A stretch of DNA of 64,000 nt from Isoetes taiwanensis (lineage: Eukaryota > Streptophyta > Lycopodiopsida > Isoetales > Isoetaceae), in NCBI GenBank assembly GCA_021234155.1, contig JAJEKV010000095.1, positions 2,156,606 to 2,220,605 of the forward strand. The letters run 5' to 3'. Under the pieces are notes generated by a model that was given only the letters and a program-made list of their open reading frames with translations, was not told the DNA's origin and made no database searches. Shown here in pieces: positions 22,351 through 33,892 of this stretch (within the stretch, counting starts at the first letter, position 1; each line of letters begins with the position of its first letter). Both the position numbers and the translations under genes were made by a program.

Positions 22351-25300
22351 ATGGAAGATCCGGTCGATTGGCGATTGATCTCTATTGCATGGATTGGCGA
22401 TTACTACGAGCCTGCAATGATGGAGTCCAAAGATGAAGGACCAAGCACCGCCGGCCAAAAAAAAGGTTGGCCGCCCATCTTATGAGTCCGAGCAAGCGGA
22501 TATCAAAGGCGGTAGAGATCCTCAAAGGATTCAAGATTCTCCGGCGAAATGCCATGGACATGTCCAAAACTCCGCGGTCCTACATTGTAAGAGCGAAGCT
22601 CTCGTGCAACATGCCAGCCAGTAATGGATAGCGGATGGCTCTTTGGGAGAGATGCAGAAAAGGTGTAAAAATTAAAAAATGCCACCAAAGCCGGCAAAGG
22701 AACAAAAAAAGTGGAGGTGGTGATGTACAAGGATACGAACAAGAAGAAGGACGAGAAGTTGAGAAAGGGAGGGGCATAGGGATGAGAAGAGGGATGAGAC
22801 GGAGGCTCACAAACATGATTCTCCCGTGAAGTCCACCGAGAAGCCTGCGATGAAAAGCCCTCACGATAGTGACCGCACTATTAGTGACAATAAGGAGGCT
22901 ACAAAGCACATAAGAAATGTAGCATCCACAGCAGATAGCACTCCAGCAAAGAGAAAGCCAGAAACCAAAGCACAGATAAGGGCAAGGAAATTACAAAAGA
23001 TTGCAGATCTTGAAGTGCCCGAGGAACTAAAGATGGACCGTGGACGAAGAAGAAGAAATGGCGGAGGAAACACTAAAGAAAATACAAAAAGCACGGCCAC
23101 ATGTTCCCCTTGAGTCACATACACCGAAGAATATCTATCCGGGATCTAGAAGAGGCCCCACCTAATATGACCGCCAGGGTTATTAACCCCGAGCATGTTA
23201 GGAGGCTCTGCAAATCATTTGCTGAGGATCCACACCCGGTATTCACTCCAGCAGATGTAGTGCCCTTTGATCCGGATACAAAGGAGTTGCTGAGCTGGTC
23301 ACAGGAATCTGACTTGATTCGGAAAAGATTTTATATTATCAATGGTAATCATTCGGTCGCTGCTGCTCAGCTCGTGTGCAGTAAGTTGGGGACAGAGGAT
23401 GCTAGAGCTGAGCTCAGCAAGATCTATGTCTATAGAATATGCAGAGTTCTTTCTGGAGAGATCAGTGACCTGGACCTTCTTCAGCTCAGTGTGGATGTGA
23501 ATGATATAGTAGCAAAGACTGTCTTCAAGGAACCATATGTGGATCAGATCCACCATCTTCGCAAGCAGTACTAGGAATGCGGAAGACCAGCCCCTGCTGG
23601 TAAAGGACAGTCAAGAAGTGACGAGTACAAGGTATGTTTACGTCTCCTTACCCATTCATTTATCGAAATGGCGCAGCTGCGCCATTTGAATTCAAATGGC
23701 GCAGCTGCGCCATTTGAATTGAAATGGCGCAGCTGCGCCATTTGAATTGAAATGGCGCAGCTGCGCCATTTGAATTGAAATGGCGCAGCTGCGCTATTTG
23801 ATGTAAATAGCGCAGCTGCGCCATTTCAATTCAAATGGCGCAGCTGCGCCATTTCAATTCAAATGGCGCAGCTGCGCCATTAGATGTAAATAGCAACATT
23901 TGAAATTCTAAAATCGCCAGCTCTCTTGCAAAGACTACCTTGAAATGGCGGAACAAGATTAGAGGGGCAAACACACGAAGGATGTCAATCGGTTTGTCTT
24001 CATGCCAGACGATGTCTATGCACTCTTCCGCCAGATGTGGAACAAATGGAGGAAGCGAGAACTTAAGGACAACAGGGGTCAAGCTATAGTAATCAATTTT
24101 GCTAAAGACAAAGATTACTTCAGTGACAACTACCTTAGATGCATGAGGGGCTTGGACTATGATGATTGTAGAAAGGTCCTCGAAGAAACTTTAAGCGGGG
24201 ATATATACGTCAAAGTCACCTCAGATTACAAAGGCGATAATTTCTTCAAGACGAGGGCGCAGAACTTAAGAGTACTTGCTTACATGAAGAAGGAGATACT
24301 GCACTTCATTGCAGATCAGATTGGCACTAAGTACAAGAAATTCGAGGACCTAAGGAAAGCCACAGACCACTTCTCAGATTCTGCACTTCTGGTTTGGGGG
24401 GTATGCCACCATAAGTGGGTACAGGAAGGAATACTCAAAGAGGGAGTTCATGGTAACATGCCATTCTCCTTGGCCAGGTCCATTCGAAAAATCCTTCAGC
24501 CTGAAACAGAAAAGGCCCTGCCAAGATGGTTTGTGGAGCATGTCACTACCGGGGGGATTCCGAACGAACGTGCAGTTCTACCTGCCAGCATGATATGTTT
24601 AGATGCAAGGCAGCTTACTCCAGCTTGGAAAAGTGAGACTGTAACCGCGTTCTTCAATAATGTCTCACAGATGACAGACCAAGAGACATACTGGATTCTA
24701 TGTTTCAATTCGGTAGAGCATAACTTACTATTTGCCAGTGCGCTTGAAAGACTAGAATCCAGGTCTAGAGTGTTTGTAGGAATCTATGAAGAAGAGCCTG
24801 GAGCTACAGGTGGTTCAGGAATCAAAGAGCCACAAGCTCTTCTATTTGCTACGAGGATTTCGGCACAGACGGGAGAGCCTGACGAAGACCTGGACCTTAG
24901 GCTATTTGGCGACCATCCTAGAAAGCTCCCGCAAATTCCTCCTATTCCTAAGGAAGCCATCGGAAGTGAGGGCGATGTTATGGCTAAAAAACTCATGCAA
25001 GACAGGTTTAAGTGGAGTTGGCAGGGTATGGAGGGAGAATATCTGGTGCATAAACAGATTGGTCCTGCAACTGCGTTCTACCTTGTTGATAAGCTCTGCC
25101 CTCAAGGTAACATTGTACTAGATTTCTTCTCTGGTGGAGCCTTCTCTAGGGCATCCCTTCATGTAGGAAGAATCAGTGTGACATACGAGCATGAGTTAGG
25201 AAAGATGAAATGCGTAGCGGGCATTCTGGGTAGGGTCGAGAACGTCATGTACCCCCTCGGCTTGACCCAAAGGCCATTGACCAACGCCAACGGAAGTCTT

Positions 25301-25474
25301 GACTTTGCAAGATGGTGAATCTCGAAAGGGGCGACGAAGAAGCTTCTCATACGAGAAAAGGTGAGACGTCGGCCCAAAGCTGGAGCGGCGAGCGAGGATC
25401 AAATTGACCGCAGTAAAATTAACCTGGATGATTATGAGAAAGTCTCTGATGAACACTTCGCCAATGACTATTAA
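22351..25474 (+). CDS. ParB-like domain plus methyltransferase-like protein (cassette X)
   Basis: Exon 1 starts MEDPVDWRLISIAW and has an AT-hook-like KKKVGRPS, a Lys-rich linker (22680-23100) and a ParB/sulfiredoxin-fold domain (23110-23560) centred on FYIINGNHSVAAAQ, the family's phosphate-binding GNHR-type motif. A GT-AG intron (23632-23962) follows DEYK. Exon 2 is open for 450 residues and ends in a Rossmann motif, VLDFFSGGAFSRASLHVGR then YEHE, resembling motif I of N4/N6 DNA methyltransferases. No DPPY/SPPW motif IV is visible, so catalysis is doubtful. Defects: frameshifts at about 22480, 22790 and 23100, an in-frame TAG at 23573, and a frameshift at about 25310 beyond which the tail runs to FANDY at 25474. 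Several may be base-calling errors. Role inferred: element-encoded DNA-binding or DNA-modifying protein. Confidence 0.7.
23666..23893. repeat. 28-bp palindrome array inside the ParB gene's intron
   Basis: About eight units of AAATGGCGCAGC-TGCGCCATTT separated by GAATTC/GAATTG run with a 28-bp period, nearly filling the intron 23632-23962. The last units vary (GCGCTATTT, AAATAGCGC). Each unit is a perfect inverted repeat. Confidence 0.95.
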
Positions 25475-26048
25475 AAAAAATTCTGTGTTTTGAAAAATTG
25501 TATCTTATATAATATTTCTATTAATATATATATCTACATGGTCTTCTGAAAATATGTGTTATCTATAGCAAAATGGCGCGAGAGCACTATTTGCTTGGTC
25601 TTCACGTTCACGCAAATAGCGCGCCTGCACTATTTGCTCGCTCTTAAATAGCGCGTCTGCACTATTTGCTTGCTTTCACGTTCAAGCAAATAGCGCGCCT
25701 GCACCATTTGCTTCCTTTCACGTTAAAGCAAATATCGCGTTTGCGCTATTTGCTTTGTGGTTATTTCTAAGCTAAAGGAGCGGCCGCGCCATTTTGTTTG
25801 CTTGCTGGGCGCTTTTTGGCAATTTAATATTTGCTTTTGTGTTTCTCGGGCCGCTTTTCCTCATACTTTCCAAGTAAATGGCGCCATAGTTCTCTTCCTG
25901 ACAACTAAAACCGCGCTGTTTTATATTAAATGTAGCGGTTTTTGCATGATAACTGGTTTCTTTTTAAGCAAATAGTGCCATATCTAGCCATAAATGTGTG
26001 ATAAAACAGGGAAGAAACTGATTTCACGAGAAATTGGAATCACGAAAT
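25475..26048. repeat. 3' flank with degenerate AAATAGCGC palindromes
   Basis: From 25568 to about 25760, GCAAATAGCGC..GCACTATTTGC units recur with CACGTTCA linkers. Scattered halves continue to 25990. No gene is seen. The right TIR follows. Confidence 0.75.
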
Positions 26049-26073
26049 TTCCAACTTTAATGAAATTCTGCTT
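26049..26073 (-). repeat. Right terminal inverted repeat of the 15.1-kb element
   Basis: Ends ..TTTAATGAAATTCTGCTT, the inverted match of 10937-10961, followed by the TTCT duplication. Confidence 0.85.
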
Positions 26074-27126
26074 TTCTGCATTGCGCTGCAATTCTTCTCA
26101 AAATGCCTATTTAACTTACATATTTACACCGTATTATGGGAAGCATTTCAAAACGTTGGTCCTAACTCTTAACTGCATTAATGCTTGATGCAAGACTTAT
26201 CATATTGGTTCAGTACCAAGAACTTATTAGCTGCATGTGTCTAGGCAGCCGCAATTCAATCGAAGCTCTATTGCACAATCAATCACTAACTTGTTAATCA
26301 AATAGAGCAACTAGCAGCTGGTTCAACAATCTGTCAGTTTTGCAATAGCCCAATATACTTTGAAGAGTGCCACATTGCAAATAGTTTTTTTTTTTTTTTG
26401 TTGAAGGCTAGATTTTTATATTATAATAAATAATGGTACAAACACCTTATTGAGGATGGCTCAAAAGCCAGATACCTAAAGAGATAAGCACAAACAGCCA
26501 TTAAGCTTGAAGGATGACTCTAAGAATACACTCATGTACTATGATCAAGGCATCCTCGACCTCTTCCTCGTTATTGCAAGAAGATTTGGGCCCCCACCTT
26601 TTTGATCCACCCAGTACTAAGGGCATAGCCCTCTTCTCGCCCACTGCAAGTACTCAAGAAGGTAGCGACATTTGTGGGTTCAATAAAGAAATGCTCTCTG
26701 AGATCCTGAAGTGCACCCCGCAATGTATACCTGAAGGGCATGTCTCTATTACAGTAGTAATGCTACAAATTGCATGTGAGCATTGAAAAGCCACCATCTT
26801 CCCCTACTGGTGGTACTACAAAGGCTGAGGTCTGTTTCCAAGTGCTCCCACCATCTTGAAGCTCAATCGAAGGATGTAAGTGAGAGGATGCCTGTACTTG
26901 AGAAAACTGCCATTATCTTCCCTCCAGCAAAGTACTATAGGGTATATTTCAGCATAACTCCAATATTTGGAGCATCCCACCACCCCTTTGTGCAGCTTCC
27001 CCTACCCTTTCCTTGCAGCAGAGTTACTATAGGTCCTTCCCCTTTTCATGTAGGACCAAGGGATGAAGATCCAAGCTTCTGGCATTAATCTGTACTATAG
27101 GAGAATGCCCGTCACCTTTCCACATA

Positions 27127-27580
27127 AACAACCACCACATAAATCCCATTAACATTAATGAGCACAAACCATTACATTTAAGATGTTAAAATTAAAATCC
27201 CCCTTAGACCCCCTTTGGTTTGGGTGCATATTCACACGGGGGGTCACTCCGGGCAACGAGAGCCTTCGGATGGGCATATATGCCTTATATTCCTTGATGT
27301 GGACCGTAGATAGCGTTCCTCGTTTGTGGGGTATCCTTGTATGAATTTTTGTATATTGTATGCTTAGGTGTGCAAAATACTATAAGATTTCAGTTAATAT
27401 ACTATAAGGTGTGAATTAGATACGTGTATAATATAATTTAAGGGCTCTCGCTGCCCTACGTGACCCCCCGTGTGAATATGCACCCAAACCAAAGGGGGTC
27501 TAAGGGGGATTTTAATTTTAACATCTTAAATGTAATGGTTTGTGCTCATTAATGTTAATGGGATTTATGTGGTGGTTGTT
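27127..27580. mobile_element. Foldback MITE, 454 bp
   Basis: Outer TIRs of 121 bp (27127-27247 and 27460-27580) begin AACAACCACCACATAAATCC and pair almost perfectly. Homology continues imperfectly to about 145 bp (GGGCAACGAGAGCC). The central 190 bp is AT-rich without coding sequence. No clear target duplication; it is nested in the retroposon. Confidence 0.85.
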
Positions 27581-28436
27581 ATATGTATATAAGAAAAAAA
27601 ATTTTTGGGCCCTTCGGGCCCTAAGAGAAGAAAACATAATTAATATTTGAGTTGAACAAATCATGAATGTATAAATTATAGAAATGAAGTCATTGCATGG
27701 AACTCGAAACCCAATTTATGCAACATCAATATGAAATATGAGCTACAATGTAACAAAATGTTTAAGGAGGAAAACATTGGCAAGTATTTAACCATGAAGA
27801 AATACCACAAGTTTGATCCTAAGCATATGTTGCAGCGTCCATAGTTGTGATTCTTTAGAGCATGCACTCCCAAATCATGTCTTAATTTCTGCCTTCTCAT
27901 CTTTAGAGCATGCACTCCCAAATCATGTCTTAATTTCTGCCTTCTCACTTTCCTGCATTATTTCTTGGATCCATAGAAATTCTAGCGGCTATATTATGAC
28001 TATTACACATTATCCACAAAATCCATCGCCCTATGGCAAAGATGGTGTGAACCTACAAAAAAGAGGCAAAGACCTTGTGGCAAACCAACAACAACCACAT
28101 TGCAACGAAATGGCCATGTGTAATTTTGGTTCCCAAGGAAGCGTTGTGAATGGTCCAACGATATTTGGTATTACAAAGAATTGCACACGGTTTGCGGTGA
28201 AACCTCCACTTCGGAAAAACAAAGCCCAAATGGATCAGTATGCCCTAGAACCAAAGAAGAAAATCCGTCATTGAAGATCCGAATCAATTACGCTGACTCG
28301 TTTGACACGCCTTCAAGACAATGCAATCGGACCTGCATAAACACCGCTCTACATCAACGAATTCATCTGTCCGACTGGTTTGATTTGTATCCAAGCCTGA
28401 TTCACACACTCTTTCGCACAGACTCTTTCCCAGAGG

Positions 28437-28660
28437 TCTGCATCACGATCCTAACTTAAACCTGCATCACGATTCTTGAAGAGCACAAGGCAGAGAACTA
28501 ACCTGCATCACGATTCTTGAAGGGCACAAGGCGTAGAACTAACTCCGCATCCACGATTCTTGAAGGGCACAAGGCGTAGACTAAAATGACGCTTTTGGCA
28601 TGTTTTGGAGCAGCCGAGAGTGTGTGCCGTAACTTAACCTGCATCACGATTCTTGAAGCA
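28437..28660 (+). repeat. Irregular tandem repeat CCTGCATCACGATTCTTGAA
   Basis: CTGCATCACGATTCTTGAAG with the spacer GGCACAAGGCGTAGAACTAA recurs about five times with units near 47-50 bp. Variation between units sits at CGCATCCACG/CTGCATCACG, again a CTG/CG-type difference. Confidence 0.7.
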
Positions 28661-29249
28661 GCAAAGAAAAGCACAGAAACCCTAAATACAAGGGTTCGAT
28701 GCGTGCATGCCCAATTCGACTCTTTTTAAAAAAACCTAATAAAAAAAACATTATAACTTTAATCGTGACCATACGATGCTGCTTCTCAAAAAAAATGAAT
28801 GGCCAAGATAAGCGGCACTCTAGAAATACTGTTCAGTACACCTGGATGAATACGGCCATGAAATCATAGGAAAACCTTTGTGAATATCGTACAAAAACAC
28901 AAAAAAGACCCCCTGTGATTATGCTAGATATTCTTATTGGAATCCTCAGGCAAAATGCTGTGACCCCACAAAAAAACCAAGTCTGCCACAGGAAAACAAA
29001 GGAAGACAGGTCTGCCATGGCCTCCCGTCCGATAGCAAAGTGTCTCACCTTGGCCTACCATAGCCAACACTGATATCCTCTCCAGCTGGGATGGAGAATG
29101 GGGAAGGAAATGCAGGAACATCCAGGAAGATATTCATGCGCTTCCTTGGGCTTGCAAACGAATCAAGGTACACAACACGTAAGCTCCAGATTTTGCCCCA
29201 AACCACTATTAGCTCTACCAAGATAATCGCAGTGAGTGCGATCATCATG

Positions 29250-29310
29250 CCACAGTGAGTGCAGCATACACGCTGCAATGGGTGCAGCTTACACGCTGCA
29301 GTGGGTGCAG
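29250..29310 (+). repeat. Short tandem repeat of GTGCAGCxTACACGCTGCA
   Basis: Three imperfect copies of a 21-23 bp unit containing TGGGTGCAGC, within the retroposon. Confidence 0.6.
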
Positions 29311-30386
29311 CAAAAGGAGCCAAGATTGAAAGAGCTATCCAGAACTGAAAGATTGCACCAAGATGTGCTTACAAGATTGCTAGCAGTAGCTTAGAAGATA
29401 TACTTAGACATGCCTAGAACCAACCCCAGGATATCTGAGCACCTTGAGAACAAGCTAACTGCTAGCTAGTGCTAAACCAGTTCAGAACTTAAGCAAGAAA
29501 CAGAGTATCCAAACTTACCCTATCACAAGATGGAACAGAGAAGCAAGATAACAGGGCAGCGGCCATAACCTGGTAGCAAGCTCACTACAGCAGCTCGAAT
29601 CTGACAGAAAAAGCTCGGAACCCAGCTACTACTTCGGATCTGAAAGGGTAGCAGCAGCCACAGATGCTGCTCTTCCAACGTCCATGATGTGCTGGGCCTT
29701 CACGAAGCTTGGGCGGCCGCCGCCGCCGCCCTATCTGTCGCCTAACCCTAACCCCATCGATATCAATCTTTTCCACATTGCAAATAGTCCAAATGAAGTC
29801 CTAGCCATTTCTATTCTAGCTAACATTATTCTGCCCTCCAAAGCTACACATCTAAAGCTAGGAGTTGAATATCTGTGCATACAAAAAATATAGATTTCTA
29901 ATTCTTGTTATGAAATTCGCTGCTGAAATTTTCAGTCTGCCTGACTATTAGTGCATCCTACTTCTGGGCCGTACCATACACTATTGTTATCTCATGCCCA
30001 TTTATTTATTAGATCTACAACTAGATCTTAGTATTCTGCATCTATTCTAGATTACTCCTTATGAATAGACAAGTTGCATTTAGTTCTTCTGTATTTCATA
30101 ACTTTCAATTCTTCCCTCTTAATAGCTCCATACTTTAGTCATTCCCTTATGTTACACCATTCTATTGTAGCTTTTACTGCCCATGAATTTTCCTGCTCTT
30201 TAAATATTTGAGCCATGCACTCACTATATGTTACCATATGCAGATCTAGTTCATAATTTTCACAAGTTTAACCGGAATCATATTTAAAGGACTATTTGAC
30301 AGCCCAATTCTGTTAGCTACTACTGGAGTAATTTTCGTCCATGCAACTAAGGATAGCATAATAATACAAGATCTAGAACTTAATTT

Positions 30387-30749
30387 TCATAAATTCAACC
30401 TGAATCTACAAAAATGTACTTGTCTACAAATATTAACCTGATTAACTTGTTTGTGCTTATGCTCCTTATCGCCACTCTCCAGATCTAGTTGAGGTGACTG
30501 CATTGCTTCCTTATTGGTAGAAATCTCCATAGATCCACTTGCTTTGTTGGGATCTTCATCTTGCACTTCATCTGCAGTCTTGTTTTCACTGCATTCAATG
30601 GTGTTGCTCTCAGGGATTATTGCACGGGTACCCCTCCCTTCCATAGCCTTAGACTCTGCTGCATTCTTCCCAGATCCGGTACAGAAGTGGAGGCTGCCGT
30701 ATGCAGAAGTGGAGTATTGGAGGCTGTCATATATAAGACGATGGGCCAA
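30387..30749 (-). CDS. Possible exon of unknown gene, D copy 1
   Basis: A 120-residue open frame is conserved at about 99% in the other D copy (49883-50245). It is polar and acidic in the middle (ENKTADEVQDEDPNKASGS). A possible splice donor (CAG|GTTAAT) lies near 30431. I do not recognise the product. It may be part of a mobile element, since the next part of D holds a Gln/Asn-repeat ORF. Confidence 0.3.
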   Translation of the reverse strand: MAHRLIYDSLQYSTSAYGSLHFCTGSGKNAAESKAMEGRGTRAIIPESNTIECSENKTADEVQDEDPNKASGSMEISTNKEAMQSPQLDLESGDKEHKHKQVNQVNICRQVHFCRFRLNL

Positions 30750-31813
30750 GCCAGACTCTGCTTAGCTTGAAATAATGCCAAAATGCAAGAAGTCCGGGCC
30801 ATTCATGCCACTTTTTTGCCGTAGAAGCTCCTCGATCATTTTGCCCTAAAATGAGAAAGTTCCAAAAGAGCCGAAATTACATAGTCCACAAAAAAGTTGA
30901 CATGAGTTGACAAGTTGTTGTGTGTTTGATGGCGGCGGCGGCAGGACCTAGGCGGCAGACTCAGGTGACGATCTGAGTGGAGCTGATGAGCGCAGATCGT
31001 GTGGGAGCTATGGCAGGGGAAGGCAACAGCACTCTGGTGAAGCGGATCCCCAAACTTGCAAGGGCATCTCATAATCCAGTTCTCAAAAAAATATCGTGGT
31101 CGTACAATAAGGTGCAGGAATGGTTGTTCTTCTAATAAGTCCAAACAAACGATTATGCCAACGCATAAAGCAACAAGATTTGCTCAATCACCGTGTTCTT
31201 CCATGCTTGAACTTGATATCATAAAAAATTGAAAGAATTAACATGTGAATGAGTAACAATGTCGAGCATTGGTGTGCCACTAATAGGGGCTATGCATAAA
31301 CTCTAGAATATTAACAAGATTGCAAATTAAACGGGAGTGTTGTAGAACTCCCGTTTCAAAGATTCCCTTTAAAAAACCACCATACTCTTAAAATTGGCAT
31401 TTTTTAGATAAACTTGAGAATTTCAAAAGGTTCAAATTTTATTCCCCCTCATTTTGGCTCCTTATTAAGTGACAAGTTTATTTTTTGCAAAGGAACACCC
31501 TTGAAAATGATAAAATGTAGACATGGATACATAATTTCTCAAAGTGAGATATCAAAAACATCAAAATGGAGACAAAAAAATAATAATTATTTCTTTAAAT
31601 TTTTTCAGTACGTCAATTTGGCACCCTCAAAATTTGGTGCATATTGAACAATACACTCATCAGCCATTGCAACTGGATATCTGTCCCAAGTCTCCACGTT
31701 TAATTATTCCATCAAACATGTTTGACGTTCTAGTGACTGAATAAAAAACAAGAAAATAATCAAGTAAATAAATGAATACTAGCACACATAAAAAAAAAAA
31801 AAAAAAAAAAGAA

Positions 31814-31960
31814 GTGTATTCTGGAATACACTTTGCTTTTTTTAAAAACAAATACACTATGGATTTTCAGAGAAAGCAAAAGTGTATTCCGGAATACAAT
31901 GTGTATTCTGGAATACACCTTTGCTTTCCTGAGAAATCGAATGTGTATTCTGGAATCAAA
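31814..31960. repeat. GTGTATTCCGGAATACAC palindromes, copy R
   Basis: Three palindromes remain. Relative to copy L, two internal segments are missing, one of them starting inside a palindrome (AAACAAATACACTATGG), which suggests deletion between repeats. Confidence 0.8.
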
Positions 31961-32518
31961 CGTGTATCATGTTAATACCTCTAGATACGCTCAATTAAAA
32001 ATGAAAAGAACCAAAATGAAAATAACTTGAAATGAGCATGCCTCCACCAATCAGATTACACTTGAGCTGATGATATTTAATCTAGAAATTCCAAATCATG
32101 TTCTAAACATTGCGTACTTGGAGTTACCCACAGAGATGCCATCCAAAGTACGTTAGTTTATGATATGGGGTAGATATGGTTCCTCTTGTTGATTAGCAGT
32201 GAGAAAAGGATGTGGATATGTGCATATGAATAACTAATAGTGCAAGCTTATTACCAGTGCTAATCCAATGCGCTTCTAATGGAAACTCAAAATGTATTGT
32301 AATGTTTTGCGAAATTCAAATCCTAAGACGACTTGAATGAAAATAAAACTTTGTAAAAGCTTCCATAGGAAGGGTGAGCTTGGACAAGTGAAATTCATGG
32401 TGATGTGCAGTAGAACAATTTAGCCATGCCTCTTGTTCGAAGGAATACAAGTAGAACAATTTAGCCATGCCTCTTGTTCAAAGGAATACAATGTCTACTG
32501 ACACTAGTCTTATTTTCT

Positions 32519-33321
32519 CCAATGCACTTGAGAGCTGTAAGGCAGACGAATAAGCAACTCTAGAGCAAGAATCTGATGGGCAACCTACTGATTCACCAAA
32601 TGTGCCAGAAATTTAGATGTTGCATGTAAAACCATCTTGTCGTTTCTCTTGTAAGCCCTTTCTAGCTGCAAAACTATCCTCTTCAACAAAAGTTCTCCAA
32701 TGTAACCACCAATCCTAGAGCAGCAAAAATGTTAGTAAATGCAGGAGATGCCATTTGAGACTTCATACAAAATTTGACAAACAATCCTCTGCCTCGAATT
32801 AAATTTTCCGCAAACAACTCAGGGATGATATTTTTAATGTTATTGGCATTCACCTTATTGACAAGTCCGTTAATACTTTTCTTTAAAGCATCCATTTCAA
32901 GCGCTGATACTCGAGGCTGCGTTTATCCTTCACATCCTGCATCATTCTGGCGAGCTCAAAAGGGGGAATATACACACGACTATCCTTTGCACTGGTGGGC
33001 TTGCTGACAGAGCATCTTCTGTCTGCATCACTTTCACAACACCCATTCTCATGAAAAATCTGATCTGTGGCTTTCTGAACAGATATAACTCCAGCTTATT
33101 ATATGCCAATAGAAAGGATAAAACTCTAACCTTTTTCCTTTGTCTATTTCTAGAAAGGCCTTTTGCCTTTTAAGACATCTAAACGCTGGATCTTTAAATC
33201 CCCATTCCTGCCTCTCATTCCTGCTGTTCTCATGCCTCTCTTCATCTTTTCTCTGGTCGAACATAGAAAAGACATGATTGCCAAAGTCCTTCTCATTGTT
33301 TTTGAGATCCATTATGTGCAA
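32519..33321 (-). pseudogene. CWC22: CWC22-like splicing factor fragment, copy 2
   Basis: Same MIF4G-domain piece as at 2074-2876. Here the segment YIPPFELARMMQDVKDKRSL followed by EYQRLKW is readable, matching CWC22 better than the first copy, whose CAG/CTG codons read as CG. A one-base shift still separates EYQRLKW from DALKKSINGLVNK. The stop after FLAHLVNQ is shared, so that stop predates duplication. Confidence 0.85.
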
Positions 33322-33591
33322 AGAACGTTTATCAATCCTCTGAGGTTGAATTCATCGTCGTCTTCAAGAATGCCACCTCTGACAGTTGCTCTTGGTGCAA
33401 TATTCAACATACTAAATGGAAACATACAAATACGTTGGATTTCTCATTTTGGTACATACCCTGATTGGTGGTGGAAAACTCCACAGTTTATGATAGGAGC
33501 TGCAATACTTGTGGCTGGCATGATCATCAATATCTGGGCTGATGGGGTTCTAATTTCTTTGCGCAGAAATTCTAAGGATAAGAGTTACTAG
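33163..33591 (+). pseudogene. Steroid 5-alpha-reductase (DET2-type) fragment, copy 2
   Basis: Differs from copy 1 at two or three bases (NGNIQIRW here, closer to the NGYxQxRW of DET2). DET2 homology starts near 33302 and stops at 33585 where element E5 begins. It lacks the C-terminal half of the enzyme. Captured and dead. Confidence 0.8.
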
Positions 33592-33680
33592 TAATGGTGC
33601 CCAGCGTTGCTGGGCATAAGTTGAGAGCCTGTAAATGCTTTGGGATGCAGTGAGAAAAGCCCTATCCCTTTCCCTTTCCC
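33586..33680 (+). mobile_element. Polypyrimidine element E5, left part
   Basis: 5' end with hairpin and leader identical to E1 (TACTAGTAATGG ... AAAGCCCTATCCCTTTCCC), cut at 33680 by the LINE. It continues at 38893. Confidence 0.8.
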
Positions 33681-33734
33681 ATCTAAGCCTATTCCAAAAA
33701 GCACATTCCCACCAAGCCCATACCAAAAATATTC

Positions 33735-33830
33735 CGACAGCAGCCGGAATCGAACCTCCCCCCCACAGGGTTGAACCCCCCCAAACCCCCCCGTGCCAAC
33801 CACTGAGGGCGGGCATCGTTTGTGCTTTTA
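33735..33830 (-). other. Possible tRNA-like promoter remnant at LINE 5' end
   Basis: On the minus strand a box-B-like GGTTCGATTCC (about 33743-33753) lies 60 bp from an AGTGGTTGGCACGG segment. No cloverleaf can be drawn with confidence. Orientation is opposite to the LINE. Confidence 0.2.
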
Positions 33831-33892
33831 AACATCTTCCAATTCTTCATAGCACTTTAGTTCTTTAATCCCCATCCATACCATACAACTTC

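Larger units (their letters stand above)
10937..26073. mobile_element. 15.1-kb TIR transposon carrying ParB/methyltransferase-like, DUF8039-like and DUF7869-like genes
   Basis: The left end AAAAAGAGTTTCATTAAAG.. and the inverted right end match over 25 bp at 22 positions without gaps. TTCT flanks both sides (10933-10936 and 26074-26077). The uninterrupted target ..CCTATTCTGCATTGCG.. is present once at 48942-48945 in the duplicated locus, so the whole 15,137 bp is a single insertion. Cargo in order: small ORF (11.8 kb), polypyrimidine element E3, decayed relative of the small ORF (14.3 kb), DUF7869-like gene (minus, split by E4), DUF8039-like gene (minus), ParB/methyltransferase-like gene (plus), and arrays of AAATGGCGC palindromes. 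The superfamily is not identified. A 4-bp duplication with DUF7869 is not a combination I can name. Confidence 0.85.
26386..29772 (-). mobile_element. 3.4-kb non-LTR retroposon insertion with poly(A)
   Basis: The insert is flanked by CCACATTGCAAATAGT at 26370-26385 and 29773-29788. On the minus strand it ends in a poly(A) run preceded by TATAATATAAAAATCTAGCC, resembling plant L1 3' ends. Its 5' end (right side) is GC-rich (GGCGGCGGCGGCGGCCGCC). I find no reverse transcriptase, so it is non-autonomous, deleted, or a retroposed transcript. A MITE is nested in it. Confidence 0.75.
26078..31065. repeat. Duplicated flank D, copy 1 (interrupted)
   Basis: 26078-26369 and 29789-31065 match 48946-50561. 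The interruption is the 3.4-kb retroposon. The copy ends abruptly at CTTGCAAGGGC, where copy R of the large duplication begins. Confidence 0.85.

Noticed and set aside
23666-23893. CRISPR-like array (regular 28-bp repeats)
   Set aside because: Repeat and 'spacer' are not distinct: the spacer is a constant 6 bp and the whole unit is one palindrome. The host is eukaryotic and no Cas gene exists.
29700-29760. Telomere-like CCTAACCCTAACCCC near the 5' end of the retroposon
   Set aside because: Only two CCCTAA-like units are present, common in plant 5' UTRs. Not an interstitial telomere.
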